DNA of 64,000 bases from Podocnemis expansa (GCA_007922195.1 ML682038.1:6347695-6411694), one strand, 5' to 3'; numbered from the stretch's first letter, positions 11,961 to 22,036 are shown. The notes: a model not told the origin generated them from the letters alone. A program made the numbers and translations.

Positions 11961-12298
11961 AAAAAACAACAAGGAGTTGTGTGGCACTTTAAGACTAACA
12001 GATTTATTTTTTGCATGAGCTTTCGTGGGAGAAGATCCCACTTCCTCAGATGCTTCGAAGATGGGTGAACTTACAGAAAGGAATGAAACTAAATGCAAGG
12101 GGGTGTAAAACATAGGATCAGGTCATTACGTTATGACCTGATCCTATGTTTTACACCCCCTTGCATTTAGTTTCATTCCTTTCTGTAAGTTCACCCATCT
12201 TCGAAGCATCTGAGGAAGTGGGATCTTCTCCCACGAAAGCTCATGCAAAAAACAAATCTGTTAGTCTTAAAGTGCCACACAACTCCTTGTTGTTTTTT
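11961..12298. repeat. 338-bp near-perfect palindrome
   Basis: The left arm (11961-12126) and right arm (12133-12298) are 166 bases each and inverse-complementary. By eye they differ at one position (ATTTATTTT against ATTTGTTTT), and the 6-base centre TACGTT is itself nearly self-complementary. The same 51-residue chance peptide is therefore readable on opposite strands of the two arms. Confidence 0.95.
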
Positions 12299-12306
12299 CA
12301 CAGGAC

Positions 12307-12730
12307 TGTTACCAGAATTCAGGTACCAGGATTGTCTTGGTGCCGTCAGAGTCAATAACCACACCACGAGTGAAAAGGTATTTCCTTTATTGCATTTGTG
12401 ATCACAAATGGGCCTCCTGCATATAATGGCAGAGAGACCCCGGGTACAGCAAGTATTTAGCTTTTATACCTTCTTTATTTTGTTACATTTGATAGGCCAT
12501 ATAAGGTTACAAGCACACAATTGGCTAAAATAAACTCGGGGGTGCGGGGAGTTAGGGGGCTTTCTGGAATCGGGAAGTTAGGGGACTTCTGAGAACAGGG
12601 AAGTTAGGGGGTTTCGTTACTACTATTCTTGTAAACAACAAGATGGCTCTGCTAAAGTAAAAATGGCTTCACTTAGGCTAAAGCAACTATTACATATTTG
12701 TTATATGCAATACTAAATATTCAGCTTACA
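12307..12730 (-). mobile_element. Solo LTR, ERV-like
   Basis: It starts TGTTACC and ends CTTACA (TG...CA ends) and is flanked by the 4-bp duplication GGAC at 12303-12306 and 12731-12734. Read on the minus strand it has U3-like direct repeats around the motif GTTAGGGG, a TATAAAAG box (12461-12468) and AATAAA (12386-12391) about 70 bases downstream, the layout of a U3-R-U5 LTR. No internal retroviral genes are present, so it is a solo LTR left by recombination. It splits the right flank of the Penelope-like palindrome. Confidence 0.8.
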
Positions 12731-12991
12731 GGACTAGACTAACACGGCTATCCCTTTTAAAGTTATAGCTACTGGTCATTGTAATCAGAGACTGTACTCC
12801 AGTTTACTTCTGTCAGGCCCACACTAGGCACATATATCCAATACATAATTACTTACCTTGTTCTAATAAGCCACGTTCTGTCCCCCAATACATGCATTCA
12901 ACTGCAACTTATTTTAATGGGAAATGTATGTGCATATTTCTTATGGATAGAATGCTGTCCACTGTATTTTCATATATTCATATGCTAGCAA

Positions 12992-13013
12992 ACATACACA
13001 CACACACATATAT
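12992..13013 (+). repeat. CA/TA microsatellite
   Basis: A short ACACAC run followed by ATATAT. Confidence 0.85.
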
Positions 13014-13272
13014 CTGTGGGCCTTATGTTTCGCTCCTTTACACTGTTTTTATGATGGCGTAACACTACTGAAGCCAATATAAATCCAATGCAGTGGAATG
13101 GAGAATCAGCCCTTATCTGTACGCATATGTTGTGTAACCTGTAAATGATTTGCTTAAGGGCACTTTTAAAAATGTACTGTGAAATGTTTCCTGTATTATA
13201 CATGCTATATAGAATAAGATGTGAAAATGCATCCAGTGAAAAATCTAGTTGAAAGTTACACATGGCATATGA

Positions 13273-13422
13273 GCAAGGAGTCTTTTGGCACTTAATGACT
13301 AACAGATTTATTTATCGCATGAGCTTTTGTGGGAGAAAATAAATAAATTTGTTAGTCTTTTAAGGGCCACGTGACTACTTGCTTGTTTTACAGAACTAGA
13401 CTAACTAGGCTACCCCTTTGGA
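13273..13422 (+). mobile_element. Penelope-like foldback copy
   Basis: Left-truncated start GCAAGGAGTCTTTTGGCAC, an inverse counterpart in the middle, and the right end CTAGGCTACCCCTTTGGA. It is flanked by a 13-bp duplication with one mismatch, ACATGGCATATGA (13260-13272) and ACATGGTATATGA (13423-13435). Confidence 0.7.
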
Positions 13423-13435
13423 ACATGGTATATGA

Positions 13436-14759
13436 TAGTGTACTCTTCTCACAGGTCCTGCTCCCATGGAAATCAGTGGGAATTTTATGGTAGCAGCAAA
13501 TCAGTCTCCATGGTAGTAAAAAAGAGCTAAAGCTCAGCCTGGTACCTAAATACCTTTGGAGAACTAGGCCTAAGCACCTGATCCAAAGTCTTTTGAAATC
13601 AGTGAAAAATTCCTCATGACTTCATGTGGGCTCTGGCAGTTGTCTTAAATACCATAGTTTTTACTCCATTCTTAATGGAGGAAGGAGGGCTGAGAAAATA
13701 TTTAGGCCTCCTCAAGCTTGCATTGTGATGCATACAACATGCTGCACCTTCAGAGAGCCCCATTGGTTTAAGCAGGTTCTAGCTGCAAGGGGTTGCAGTG
13801 TATTGGTTACAGCCTTAGCCAAAAACCCCTGCTAATCCTGAATTCAGTCTGTAGGATATGTCTCTGAAAGAATGTGGCTTATTAGATGGATATGAATTAT
13901 GGCCACCCTTTTTAAAATTGAGTGCCTAAATCCACATTTAGGCAGTTAAATAAAAGCAGTCTGAGTTTCAGAGGTATTGAGGACTTGCAGCAGCTGTCAG
14001 GGGAATCAAGGGAGTCTGCACATCTGAGGACGTACTAAAAACTGAGTAAGGACTTCTGAATCTGGTCCATAAATATGAATTCAATTTTCTGTTGCTTTTT
14101 AGAAGGCGTACTAAGGTGGAAGCAATGATGTCCACATGATTCGCATCCCTGTAAAGTCCAGTCACATTACTGTATTAATCTTCTGAAAGCATACAGTTTC
14201 AAATATTTACATTCTATAGCGTTGCATTTATTTGCACACAAAATACTATGTATTTGAAATCCATTTTGCTGTCAAATGCTGTCTGAATAATAAAAACTCC
14301 CTATGTGTAAGAATAACAGCACTACAGTTCAAGTTTCGACTCTAAGAAAAAGTTCTTCTAGTAACAGGCAAAATAATCAATAACATCTCCATCCACCCAA
14401 AATGTCCATGGTAGCTTTCCACACCAAAAAGTTCTAGAAAAATTTTGCCTTCCCAACAGGAACTACTCTTCAGAAAAGTTGGCACTGGGAAATGAATCTT
14501 ATCAATGCACTTCTCAAAATAAGGGTAACCAGAGCTTCAGCTGCAAGCTGCTTTCTATCGTCTTGATTTAAAAAAAATCAGTTATTTCCTAAACTTTGCA
14601 GAAGCATTATATATTTCGTATGCTGGAACACACACACAAATCATTTCAACTTCCTGAACAGGCCTTAGTGGGAGCTGCAACAGTATGTCAGCGTCTTAAA
14701 GCCTGCAGTGGCAGCTGCATCAGTGTCCTAAAGCATGAATAAAGATGAAAGGGGAGAAG
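13436..14759. other. Intergenic, nothing recognised
   Basis: No gene is supported. Diffuse traces of an old repeat (GAAATCAGTGGGAATTTTAT near 13469) and a short imperfect duplication near 14650-14740 (CAGTGGCAGCTGCA-type motifs) are visible. Confidence 0.5.
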
Positions 14760-14766
14760 AAAAAAA
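14760..14766 (-). terminator. Pol III terminator of tRNA-Tyr
   Basis: Seven A on the plus strand equal seven T on the minus strand, ten bases beyond the 3' end of the tRNA-Tyr gene. Confidence 0.8.
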
Positions 14767-14775
14767 TCAAGCATC

Positions 14776-14866
14776 TCCTTCGAGCCGGAATCGAACCAGC
14801 GACCTAAGGATTCCTAGAGGAAAGCTCCACTACAGTCCTCCGCTCTACCAGCTGAGCTATCGAAGG
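14776..14866 (-). tRNA. tRNA-Tyr (GTA) with intron
   Basis: On the minus strand it begins CCTTCGATAGCTCAGCTGG and ends GGCTCGAAGG plus discriminator A, with canonical A and B boxes (GCTCAGCTGGTAG and GGTTCGATTCC). The anticodon GTA is at 14831-14833. An 18-nt intron follows the base 3' of the anticodon, as in all eukaryotic tRNA-Tyr genes, and removing it leaves 73 nt with a fully paired acceptor. It is the first gene of the cluster, and its T-run terminator follows. It should be functional. Confidence 0.97.
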
Positions 14867-15367
14867 GATGTGGGAGAGGAGAGCTCCAGTAAGATAGAAG
14901 AGCCGAGCGAACCAGCGTCAACGTGCTGCCTACGTCATCCGTTTGCCCAGTATTGCAAGGCGCGCATGCGCAGCGCAGGTGGCCTGGCAACGGGCCCTCA
15001 CAGCCCCCACAAGCCGCCCCGCCGGGTAGCGGCTGCCGCCGCCGCTCAGGCTGCGGGGAGGGCGCCGGGAGACCGGGCTCCGTGGCTGCGACGTGGGGGG
15101 CGGGGTGAGCGGCCGGCTGGCAGCGCGGAGCTGTGGCGGGGGAGGGGAGAGGGCCTGGGCCTGGGCTCACCGTTGCTGGGGGGCTGGAGCCTGCGGGAGT
15201 CAGCGAGCAGGAGGAGGAAGCCTGGGCCGCCTTCCAGGTCCCTGTCTGGGGCGGATGACTCTGGCACCGCAGCAGGGTGGCTGAGCGGCCCCGAAGGTAT
15301 GAAACTTGGTACCAGCACGGGACTGGTTCCCGTTATCCGACATCCTGGGAGCCTCTTTCCCAGGGAT

Positions 15368-15440
15368 GGGCCAGTGGCGCAATGGATAACGCGTCTGACT
15401 ACGGATCAGAAGATTGTAGGTTCGACTCCTGCCTGGCTCG
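15368..15440 (+). tRNA. tRNA-Arg (ACG)
   Basis: The gene begins GGGCCAGTGGCGCAATGG and ends CCTGGCTCG. The anticodon loop CTACGGA contains ACG, and the acceptor GGGCCAG pairs with CTGGCTC. The T stem contains one G-T pair (GTAGG with CCTGC). It has no intron and is 73 nt long. A T7 terminator follows 11 bases downstream. It is identical base for base to the minus-strand copy at 16583-16655. Confidence 0.97.
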
Positions 15441-15451
15441 CGGTGCTGGTC

Positions 15452-15458
15452 TTTTTTT
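15452..15458 (+). terminator. Pol III terminator of tRNA-Arg
   Basis: A run of seven T, 11 bases after the tRNA-Arg 3' end. Confidence 0.85.
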
Positions 15459-15490
15459 CTTCTCTTACAGTCTGGTGTTGCGTGGAAAGA

Positions 15491-15960
15491 GTTTCCAAAG
15501 GGACAGCCGTGTTAGTCTAGTCCAGCAAAAAAAAAAAAAACCAGCAAGGAATCATGTGGCGCTTTGAGACTAATATTTATTTTTTTGCATGAGGTTTTGT
15601 GGGAGAAAATCCCACCTCCTCAGATGCTTCAAAGATGGGTGAACTTACAGAAAGGAATGAAAATAAATGGAAGGGGGTGGAAAACAGCGGATCAGGTCAT
15701 ACAGTAACAGCAAATCAGAGCAGTTGTTAGGTTCAAACTGTGGGAAGCCTGAAGTCAAATTACCTTTTGGAATGGGAAAAGAGCCCATAGTCTCGATTAA
15801 GTCCTGCTTTCACAGAATTTAGCTTGTATATTAATTTGAGTTTAGCTGCTGCACAAGAGGGAAACCCACAGTTGCTAGATGAAAAGGTGTGCTACCCTGG
15901 TGTCTGCCTGCCTGGCCGGTGGCACTCACAGCTTGCAATTTAAATACTGGCCCCCAAATA
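15491..15960 (-). mobile_element. Penelope-like element with remnant of ORF end
   Basis: The plus-strand left end TTTCCAAAGGGACAGCCGTG is the complete outer terminus, followed by a poly(A)-like run and the family core ATGTGGCGCTTTGAGAC. On the minus strand, around 15776-15870, a frame reads KLKLIYKLNSVKAGLNRDYG before a stop. This resembles the C-terminal tail after the GIY-YIG domain of vertebrate Penelope/Neptune proteins as I remember them. This copy supports assigning the whole foldback family to Penelope-like elements. The left limit is good; the 15960 limit is approximate. Confidence 0.6.
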
Positions 15961-16582
15961 GAACTGGTATATGTGGGATAAGAAGTCTGACAAACTTGAG
16001 TCCTTTTTACTCCGGTTTTAGTAACTAAGTAGTTGAAAGATTTATAAATGTGCATTCTGTCAAGCAATGAAATTGAGTCACAGAGTAAGCTGTGGAAAAA
16101 TGTTGAATATTTTAAAAGTATACCAGCTTCCCCTGCAAAAGTCAGTTGCCTCCTTGATACTTACTTCTGCAAAATGTAGAAGAGAACATGGCCCTCTTTT
16201 AGGTAGCTGTTTAAAAAAATACCAAGAGGCATAGCTGCACTAGTGAGCCTACAGTGGCATAGCTTTACCAGTGAAGCTCCAGGGGTGTAAAATTGCTCAT
16301 GTAGCTGCTCTGTGCCAGCAAGAGAAAGGTGGCTCATAACTGTCTCCTAGACCTGGGCCTTTTAATGAGACTGTTGTAAAACCAGGCAATGAAGCTTAGC
16401 TAAGCCAGGATTTTTTTAAGAGTTATGGGAGCTGCAACCAGTAAATTATAATGAAAATCATTGTGCAAGATTAGCTGTAGGAGAATTTATCTCCTAGGCA
16501 AGTTGTAATCAGTAAAATAGCTGAAAGAAAGTAGTACAAAAAGAAGGGTTATTTTAGGTAGACGAGAGAAAAGTAGACCACC

Positions 16583-16655
16583 CGAGCCAGGCAGGAGTCG
16601 AACCTACAATCTTCTGATCCGTAGTCAGACGCGTTATCCATTGCGCCACTGGCCC
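16583..16655 (-). tRNA. tRNA-Arg (ACG), second copy
   Basis: Minus-strand gene identical over all 73 nt to the copy at 15368-15440, again with the anticodon ACG loop CTACGGA. The two copies converge, with their 3' ends facing. The downstream flank (minus strand) has TTTT about 12 bases past the gene. Short flank similarity (GGTG then GGTCT near the 3' end in both) points to an inverted duplication of gene plus flank. Confidence 0.97.
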
Positions 16656-16983
16656 CTGGGTCTCTAAGTACTGGCTGAGTAAAGGAACATATATTATTGC
16701 ATGTTAAATTAGTACAATTTTTTATTAATGTGATGTTAGGACGATCGTATAAAGAGGCCGGCTATACTGTCCAAAGCTAAACTGATACAACTACATCACA
16801 CCCAAGCAACAAACACATCTACCATCTTATTTCCATGTGTCAACAGTGCCATAGTGACTGCTCTTGCATCGACATAGTGGCATCTTTGCTGAAGCAGTAC
16901 AGTGCTACTGATGCAGCATTTTAAGAGTAAACCTGCTCTTTGGATGGGCAATGTAACAGATGAAGGACTCGATGATATTATTT

Positions 16984-17422
16984 GTATAACAAAAACAATA
17001 AGAGTCCTGTGGCACCTTAAAGACTAACAGATTTCTTCGGGCATAAGCTTTCATGAGCCCCAACCCACTTTTGTCAGGTGCAAGCCTGTGTTGTTGGAAC
17101 ACATGAGGCCTTATGCCTGAAAAAATTTGTTAGTCTTTGAAGTGCCACAGGACTCTTGTTTTTGCTGTATACAGCCTAACACAGTTCCAAAAGGGCAGCT
17201 GTGTTAGTCTAGTAAAGCAAAAAAGGCAAAGAGGCTTGCCACTTTAAGATTTATTTCTTGCATGAGCTTGCACAGGAGAAAATCCCACTTCATCTCTTCA
17301 ATGCATCTGAGGAAGTGGGATTTTCTCCCATGAAAGCTCATGCGAGAAATAAATCTGTTAGTCTGTAAGTGCTGCAAGACTCCTTGCTTTTTTTTTAGCC
17401 TAACACAGCTAATCCTCTGGAA
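16984..17422 (+). mobile_element. Penelope-like dimer (two foldback units)
   Basis: Two foldback units lie head to tail: 16984-17185 (core AGAGTCCTGTGGCACC, inverse GTGCCACAGGACTCTTG) and 17186-17422 (outer left end GGGCAGCTGTGTTAGTCTAG, then the core and its inverse). The dimer is flanked by ATTATTT at 16977-16983 and 17423-17429, with GTA following both at slightly different spacing. It lies between tRNA-Arg copy 2 and tRNA-Tyr copy 2. Confidence 0.6.
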
Positions 17423-17429
17423 ATTATTT

Positions 17430-18268
17430 ATGTAGCACCAAAAGTTTGGAAGGGTACAGAAAGGCAAATGGTAAATCAGTGCTTTGCCCCAAAGTGCTTA
17501 GAGTGTAAACAACTGATCTTACAGGGGGCTGCGTGAAAGCAGTCACTCCATGCCTAGGTCCACTAGAGTTTTGTGTTACTTTTAACTACACTGGGATGGT
17601 TAAAATGATAAAACCCACCCAATGTAGGCAAAGTCTTCCTGATATGAAGTTGCTTTACTATAGCTATTCCCAGATGGGAAGGGGAGAAACTATACCACAC
17701 AAGTCACCTTCATTCATACCCCCAACTACATGCAGTTGAGCTTTTGCTAGCATGACTCTAGTGGTACCACTACAAAAAACTGCGTATGGCCTAGCACAAG
17801 CCTAACTCTCACCCAGCAGCCCATGGCAGTGACAGGGACACTGCCAGCTTCACGTGCGGGGAGGCAGCGGCTGGCAAGTGCTAAATCCAGCAGTCTAGTC
17901 GGCATAAGGTGGGTTGCTGGTTTTTAAAAACTGTCCCAGCAACCCGGGACGGACGAAATGCTGAGCCCTGCAAGCCTAACAAGGGCGAGGAAAGCAGGCC
18001 GGCCGGCCAATCAATCCCCAGCTAGATCGGGGGGCGGCCGGGAAGAAGGAGGGATGTGGAGACCCCGGTGCGTGGAGGGGAAGAAGAAGCGGGTCTGGCG
18101 CAGGGGGCATGGGCGGGGCTCGGGATGAGCCAGGCCAGTCCCCCAGTCGGGAAACTGCCCTGGCCGGTGTTGGTGTCTCCGCACCGCCTGCCTGCCCTTG
18201 GCGGAGGCGGTCATGGAGCCCACGTGCTTGCACTCTTGTGCTTTTCTGAGCAAAGTTTTCTCCATGTC
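17430..18268. other. Upstream region of tRNA-Tyr copy 2; no gene
   Basis: AT-rich to about 17800, then strongly GC-rich with CpG dinucleotides between 17830 and 18240. No protein similarity is recognised. Confidence 0.5.
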
Positions 18269-18359
18269 CCTTCGATAGCTCAGCTGGTAGAGCGGAGGAC
18301 TGTAGTGGTGCCTGCCTGTAGGAATCCTTAGGTCGCTGGTTCGATTCCGGCTCGAAGGA
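18269..18359 (+). tRNA. tRNA-Tyr (GTA) with intron, second copy
   Basis: The mature part is the same as the gene at 14776-14866: CCTTCGATAGCTCAGCTGG at the start, GGCTCGAAGGA at the end, anticodon GTA at 18302-18304. The intron (18306-18323) is also 18 nt but differs in its middle (GTGCCTGCCTGT against GAGCTTTCCTCT). A TTTT terminator follows within 15 bases. The exons match exactly, which fits selection or gene conversion. Confidence 0.97.
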
Positions 18360-19095
18360 GATAGAAATTTTCTTCTTTTAGGCTGCTGCTCTTACAGGCT
18401 GGTTTTATTTTCGTTTCAGAAATTCAGCTGGCAGAGGAGGAAGACGAGGGGCAGAGACTGCGGCCTCCCCTTGCAGCTGCCGTGCCAGGTGGGCATTGCC
18501 TGCTCCGTCACTCAGCTAGGAAAACAGCACAGCTGAGGAGCTGTCCCTGCCAGTCTTTGGCCAGGTACTGCCCGAGCCCTGGAAGCCTGGCTCCCACCCA
18601 GTCCAGTTCCTTGCCCCCGTTGTTGTCCCTACCGCAGGCACACAGACAGGGCTGCCCTGCTGCTGGTCCCAGACACAGTTTGGATTCAGACCTGGCTGAA
18701 GAGGGTGAGCTTGCTGGCTAGCGATGCCCAGGGCAAAGCATAAAACCATGGGGTGCTTTTTGCCTTGCCATGGGTTACAACAGAGCAGTGGGCAGCGCTG
18801 AAAACATACAGGCCCATTAGGCTGTATATGTGGTCATCAGCCTGGGACCCACAAATCTAGCTGGGGCTGCAGCATCCAGGTATGTCCAGCACTGTAGTGC
18901 AGAATCATTGTCTTTATAACTTATCTACTACAAATTATACCAAAAAGTCATTGTTCCTAGCCAGTCCACAAACAGGGAATTAATGTGCCAGAGGTCACCC
19001 ACTAAGTTGCTCCATATGACACTACACCCAGTTTTTTACCAGCACAACTATTTTAGCTAGGTTGTGACTTTTTTGAAATAGTTATACTATATAAC
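18360..19095. other. Intergenic, nothing recognised
   Basis: GC-rich up to about 18750, then mixed. Open frames here lack recognisable domains. Confidence 0.5.
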
Positions 19096-19454
19096 CAGGG
19101 CTGGCCCAAAGTATTGCCTGAGATTTTGGTGTCTCCACCACCCCACCTGGCCGAGGCTGGGCAGTGTTCCCCCCTCCCCCAAAGCCTAGGCAGGTAGCAG
19201 GCAGCCACCGCACAAGCTGCCAGGCAGAATCCCGGTAGCGGCTTTACTCCCCCAGCCACTGCCAGCTCCTGCCTGCAACCCGATGCCAGTCGGTCGCAGC
19301 TCCTATGCCATGGCCGGCTCTCCACCTGTGCCCAACACCAGTGGAGCAGGGCAGGAGGCTTGCTGGCCCCAGCCTCAGCCCAATGCTTGGGCACCCCATA
19401 CAGCCAGTGCCCTACGCAACCGCCTAGGTCACTTCTATGGGCAGACTGGCCCTG
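19096..19454. mobile_element. hAT-like MITE, GC-rich
   Basis: Left end CAGGGCTGGCCC and right end TGGCCCTG are inverted. The flanks TATATAAC (19088-19095) and GATATAAT (19455-19462) agree at 6 of 8 positions. The interior is GC-rich. Confidence 0.6.
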
Positions 19455-19578
19455 GATATAATCTCTAGTGGGAACACAGTTTTTAACAATATTAAAGTGT
19501 CTTAAACCAGTGGGACTTATTCTTCTTGCCATATACTGACATTAAGCACATTTATAATGTCTTCACAATTTTTGTATG

Positions 19579-19654
19579 AAGTTTTGGTCTATAAAAGTGC
19601 CACAGGACTCCCTGTTGGTTTTGCAGAACTAGACTAACATGGCTACCCCTCTGG
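19579..19654 (+). mobile_element. Penelope-like terminal fragment
   Basis: A short left-truncated copy with AAGTGCCACAGGACTCCCTG and the right end CATGGCTACCCCTCTGG. It is flanked by a 12-bp perfect duplication AATTTTTGTATG (19567-19578 and 19655-19666). Confidence 0.7.
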
Positions 19655-19787
19655 AATTTTTGTATGTTGACAAGACCAAAGATGAGGCTAAAAGTCTTCC
19701 AAAAAAATTACAATATACAATCATAGGTATGTAGCGCTGACAGGGCCAAGTCAACCTGAACTGTCCTGACAGGTGTTTGTCTAATCC

Positions 19788-20071
19788 ATTGTTCCTCAAT
19801 CAGTGTTCTGTGGAAGACTGGCGCACTTCAGACACAGTGTAGGTATTCCATGACCCCGACCCCGACCCCTCCCCATCAGGAGGACTGATGGGGGTGTGGG
19901 AAGGAGCAATTTAATATCCTAAGAGCAGCAAAGCTTCCAGGTGCGTGGCGGTAGATGTTAATGCATAGCTGGGGTGTTTTAAATTTCCCACCATGGTTGC
20001 CAGCTTTTTTGAGACTGTTTCTATCAGGTGTTCCACGTAAACTAATTAATACCACTAAGGCTGAGAAACAC
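19788..20071. mobile_element. hAT-like MITE
   Basis: The left end ATTGTTCCTCAATC and right end GCTGAGAAACAC are imperfectly inverted. TCTAATCC (19780-19787) and TCTAATCT (20072-20079) form a 7/8 duplication. A GACCCC tandem is present near 19853. Confidence 0.6.
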
Positions 20072-20221
20072 TCTAATCTGTTCTTAAAAGCTGCCAATGA
20101 TACACAGCAGGGATTCCATAGCTTCCTGTTCCACTGTCCAATTGTCCACATGGTTAGAAAGCTTCTAGTTTGTTACCTATCTCCCTTGCTGCAGCTTAAG
20201 CTCATTACTTCTTAAGGGAAT

Positions 20222-20330
20222 TAAAGAACAGCCGTACTGGGTCAGATCAATAGTTCACACGGTACAATACTGTCTCCTGACAGTGGCCAAAGCTCAGTTC
20301 TTCAGAAGGAACGAACAAAAATGAGGCAAT
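20222..20330 (-). mobile_element. CR1-like LINE 3'-end fragment
   Basis: The plus strand reads AAGAACAGCCGTACTGGGTC and CTGACAGTGGCCAAAG, a signature I associate with the terminus of reptile CR1 copies in reverse orientation. A related piece lies at 48448-48620. Confidence 0.45.
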
Positions 20331-21031
20331 TGAAGAATAACCCATCCCATCACTCACTCCCAGCTTCTATACATGACAATAGAGGCTTCAGCCCCCAAAT
20401 ATGCAGCCAGTGCCCCAAGCTGTGACCCAGGTATGCTTAGGCACAGACAGTCTGCCTGCCCTGAGCTCTGGAGCAGTGGAAGCAGCTGCCAGCCCTTCTT
20501 GCCCTGCAGCATGTAGCCCAGGGTAGGAGAAGAAAAAGGAAGCTTAAATCTCACCCTTCCTGGCCCAGGCAGTGTGGTTGGTGGCAGTGGTGCAGGGCAA
20601 GTACTTGGGCCCTCTTGGGTAAAAGGAAGGGAAAGAAGTGCTGGGCACAGTGGTGGGTGAGTAGGTTCTAGCTCTGGGTTCAGATGGCTTTTTGGGCCAG
20701 GTGGTGGTTCAGGGCTTGGGGCTGGGAGACAGTGGGTGCCTGGGAAGCCATGTTGTGAGGAACCAGGCTGTAGGTCTACTGGGCTACAGGGAGCCAAGCC
20801 ACATCAGGAGGAGCCCCAGGGGGCCAGGCCATGGGAGCCCAGGCAGATCCTAGAGAAGTCAGGCCACCAACAGCCTGAAGGGAGCCAGCACACCGGGCCC
20901 TATGGGGTACCCAGTGGGAGTCAGGAGCCTGGGGTGTGTGGCCACTTAAGGGGGGCTGGGGGCTGGGGCCCAAAGGTGCTGGGGTGGGCAGCATAGGGCC
21001 TGTGCCCAATGTCTTTTTTTATGGAGCAGTG
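20331..21031. other. GC-rich intergenic sequence
   Basis: Long open frames occur on both strands because of base composition (GGAGCC-type repetition around 20760-20930). No recognisable protein; probably degraded repeat material. Confidence 0.45.
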
Positions 21032-22036
21032 TGTGACCCAGGCCTTCTGGGATAACCTTCTGAATGTGCCAAAATGAGGACAAGCTGCAAAAACCAAAGT
21101 TTGAACCCCCAACCGCTGACAGGTAGTACTTAAACCAGTCTCTCAGTCAGCAACAAAACATTCTTCTGATTCCCCACTCGGGTCATCACCAAGCATAATA
21201 AAATAGAAACAGTCCCCTTTATGCACATCAGCTCCTATGGTCTCCCCGAGCCACTGGGTCTCTTAAGGAAATAGGTTCTCCTGACCCCAAAGGGCCAGCC
21301 GCATCCCTCAGAACAATATAGGCTTGAATCTTACCCAAAATACCACGCTGTCAGCCAGTCCTTTAGTAACTACAACTAAAGGTTTAATATAAAAAGAAAA
21401 CAAACAAAATATGAGAGATGTTAAAGGGTCGAAGTGAATCACATACATACAAATGATTTAGAGTCCACAGAGAGCAAGTCCTTGAAGAATCTGTAGTTTA
21501 CAGGTTAGTCCAATTCCTCTGATATGCACCCAGTACTGGGGTGGGTCTCAGTCATTTGTTCGGCCCCAGAAGAATAGTTCCAGAGGAGTGTGTTGATTGC
21601 AGACAGACTGAAGACTACCGACAAAATGGAGATGGGGCTTCAGCCTTTTATCACCCTACCATGCTCTCAGGGTCCTTGCCAATTCAAAATGTATTTGGGT
21701 CAGCTGGTTAGCTCGGGTGACTGGCCGAACAGGTTTCCTCCTTGGGCCCACTGCAGTTGGGAGCTCCTAATGGGCAATTAGGATGACAATAGTTTTGCAG
21801 ACACCCTGTCTGGGATTGCTTGGAGTCAAATAACTTGGCGTACAAATAAAAACAACTAGATTTCTAATTTTGAATACAGGCATGATACGTACATATAAAT
21901 CATATAATCACTCTTAGCAGATTACAGCCTTTCTATTGATACCAAACATGGGTTATCACGTATGGATTATTACAAATATGAAATATTAATATGAAAAATA
22001 ATCATAGCCAGTCCCCTACACCCAGACCGCGCCACA
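21032..22036 (-). mobile_element. ERV-like LTR, copy L1
   Basis: The ends are TGTGACCC (plus-strand left) and GCCACA (right). It aligns along its length with the copies at 22736-23392 (same orientation) and 27337-28230 (opposite). Read on the minus strand it has a GATAAAAGG box and a later ATTAAA, in LTR order. The flanking pentamers CAGTG and CTGTC do not match well, so the LTR call rests mainly on the better-bounded copy L2. Confidence 0.55.

Larger units (their letters stand above)
11958..12762 (+). mobile_element. Penelope-like foldback insertion with nested LTR
   Basis: The insertion is bounded by an 11-bp perfect duplication TTATAGCTACT at 11947-11957 and 12763-12773. It consists of a 338-bp palindrome (11961-12298), a solo LTR (12307-12730) that landed later, and the outer right end GACTAACACGGCTATCCC at 12737-12754. 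The left outer end is missing. Left truncation and a duplication of non-fixed length suggest target-primed reverse transcription rather than cut-and-paste. Confidence 0.7.

Noticed and set aside
14735..15520. 261-codon plus-strand open frame across the tRNA cluster
   Set aside because: It runs through the antisense of tRNA-Tyr and through tRNA-Arg. The length comes from GC-rich spacer, and there is no domain or conserved sequence.
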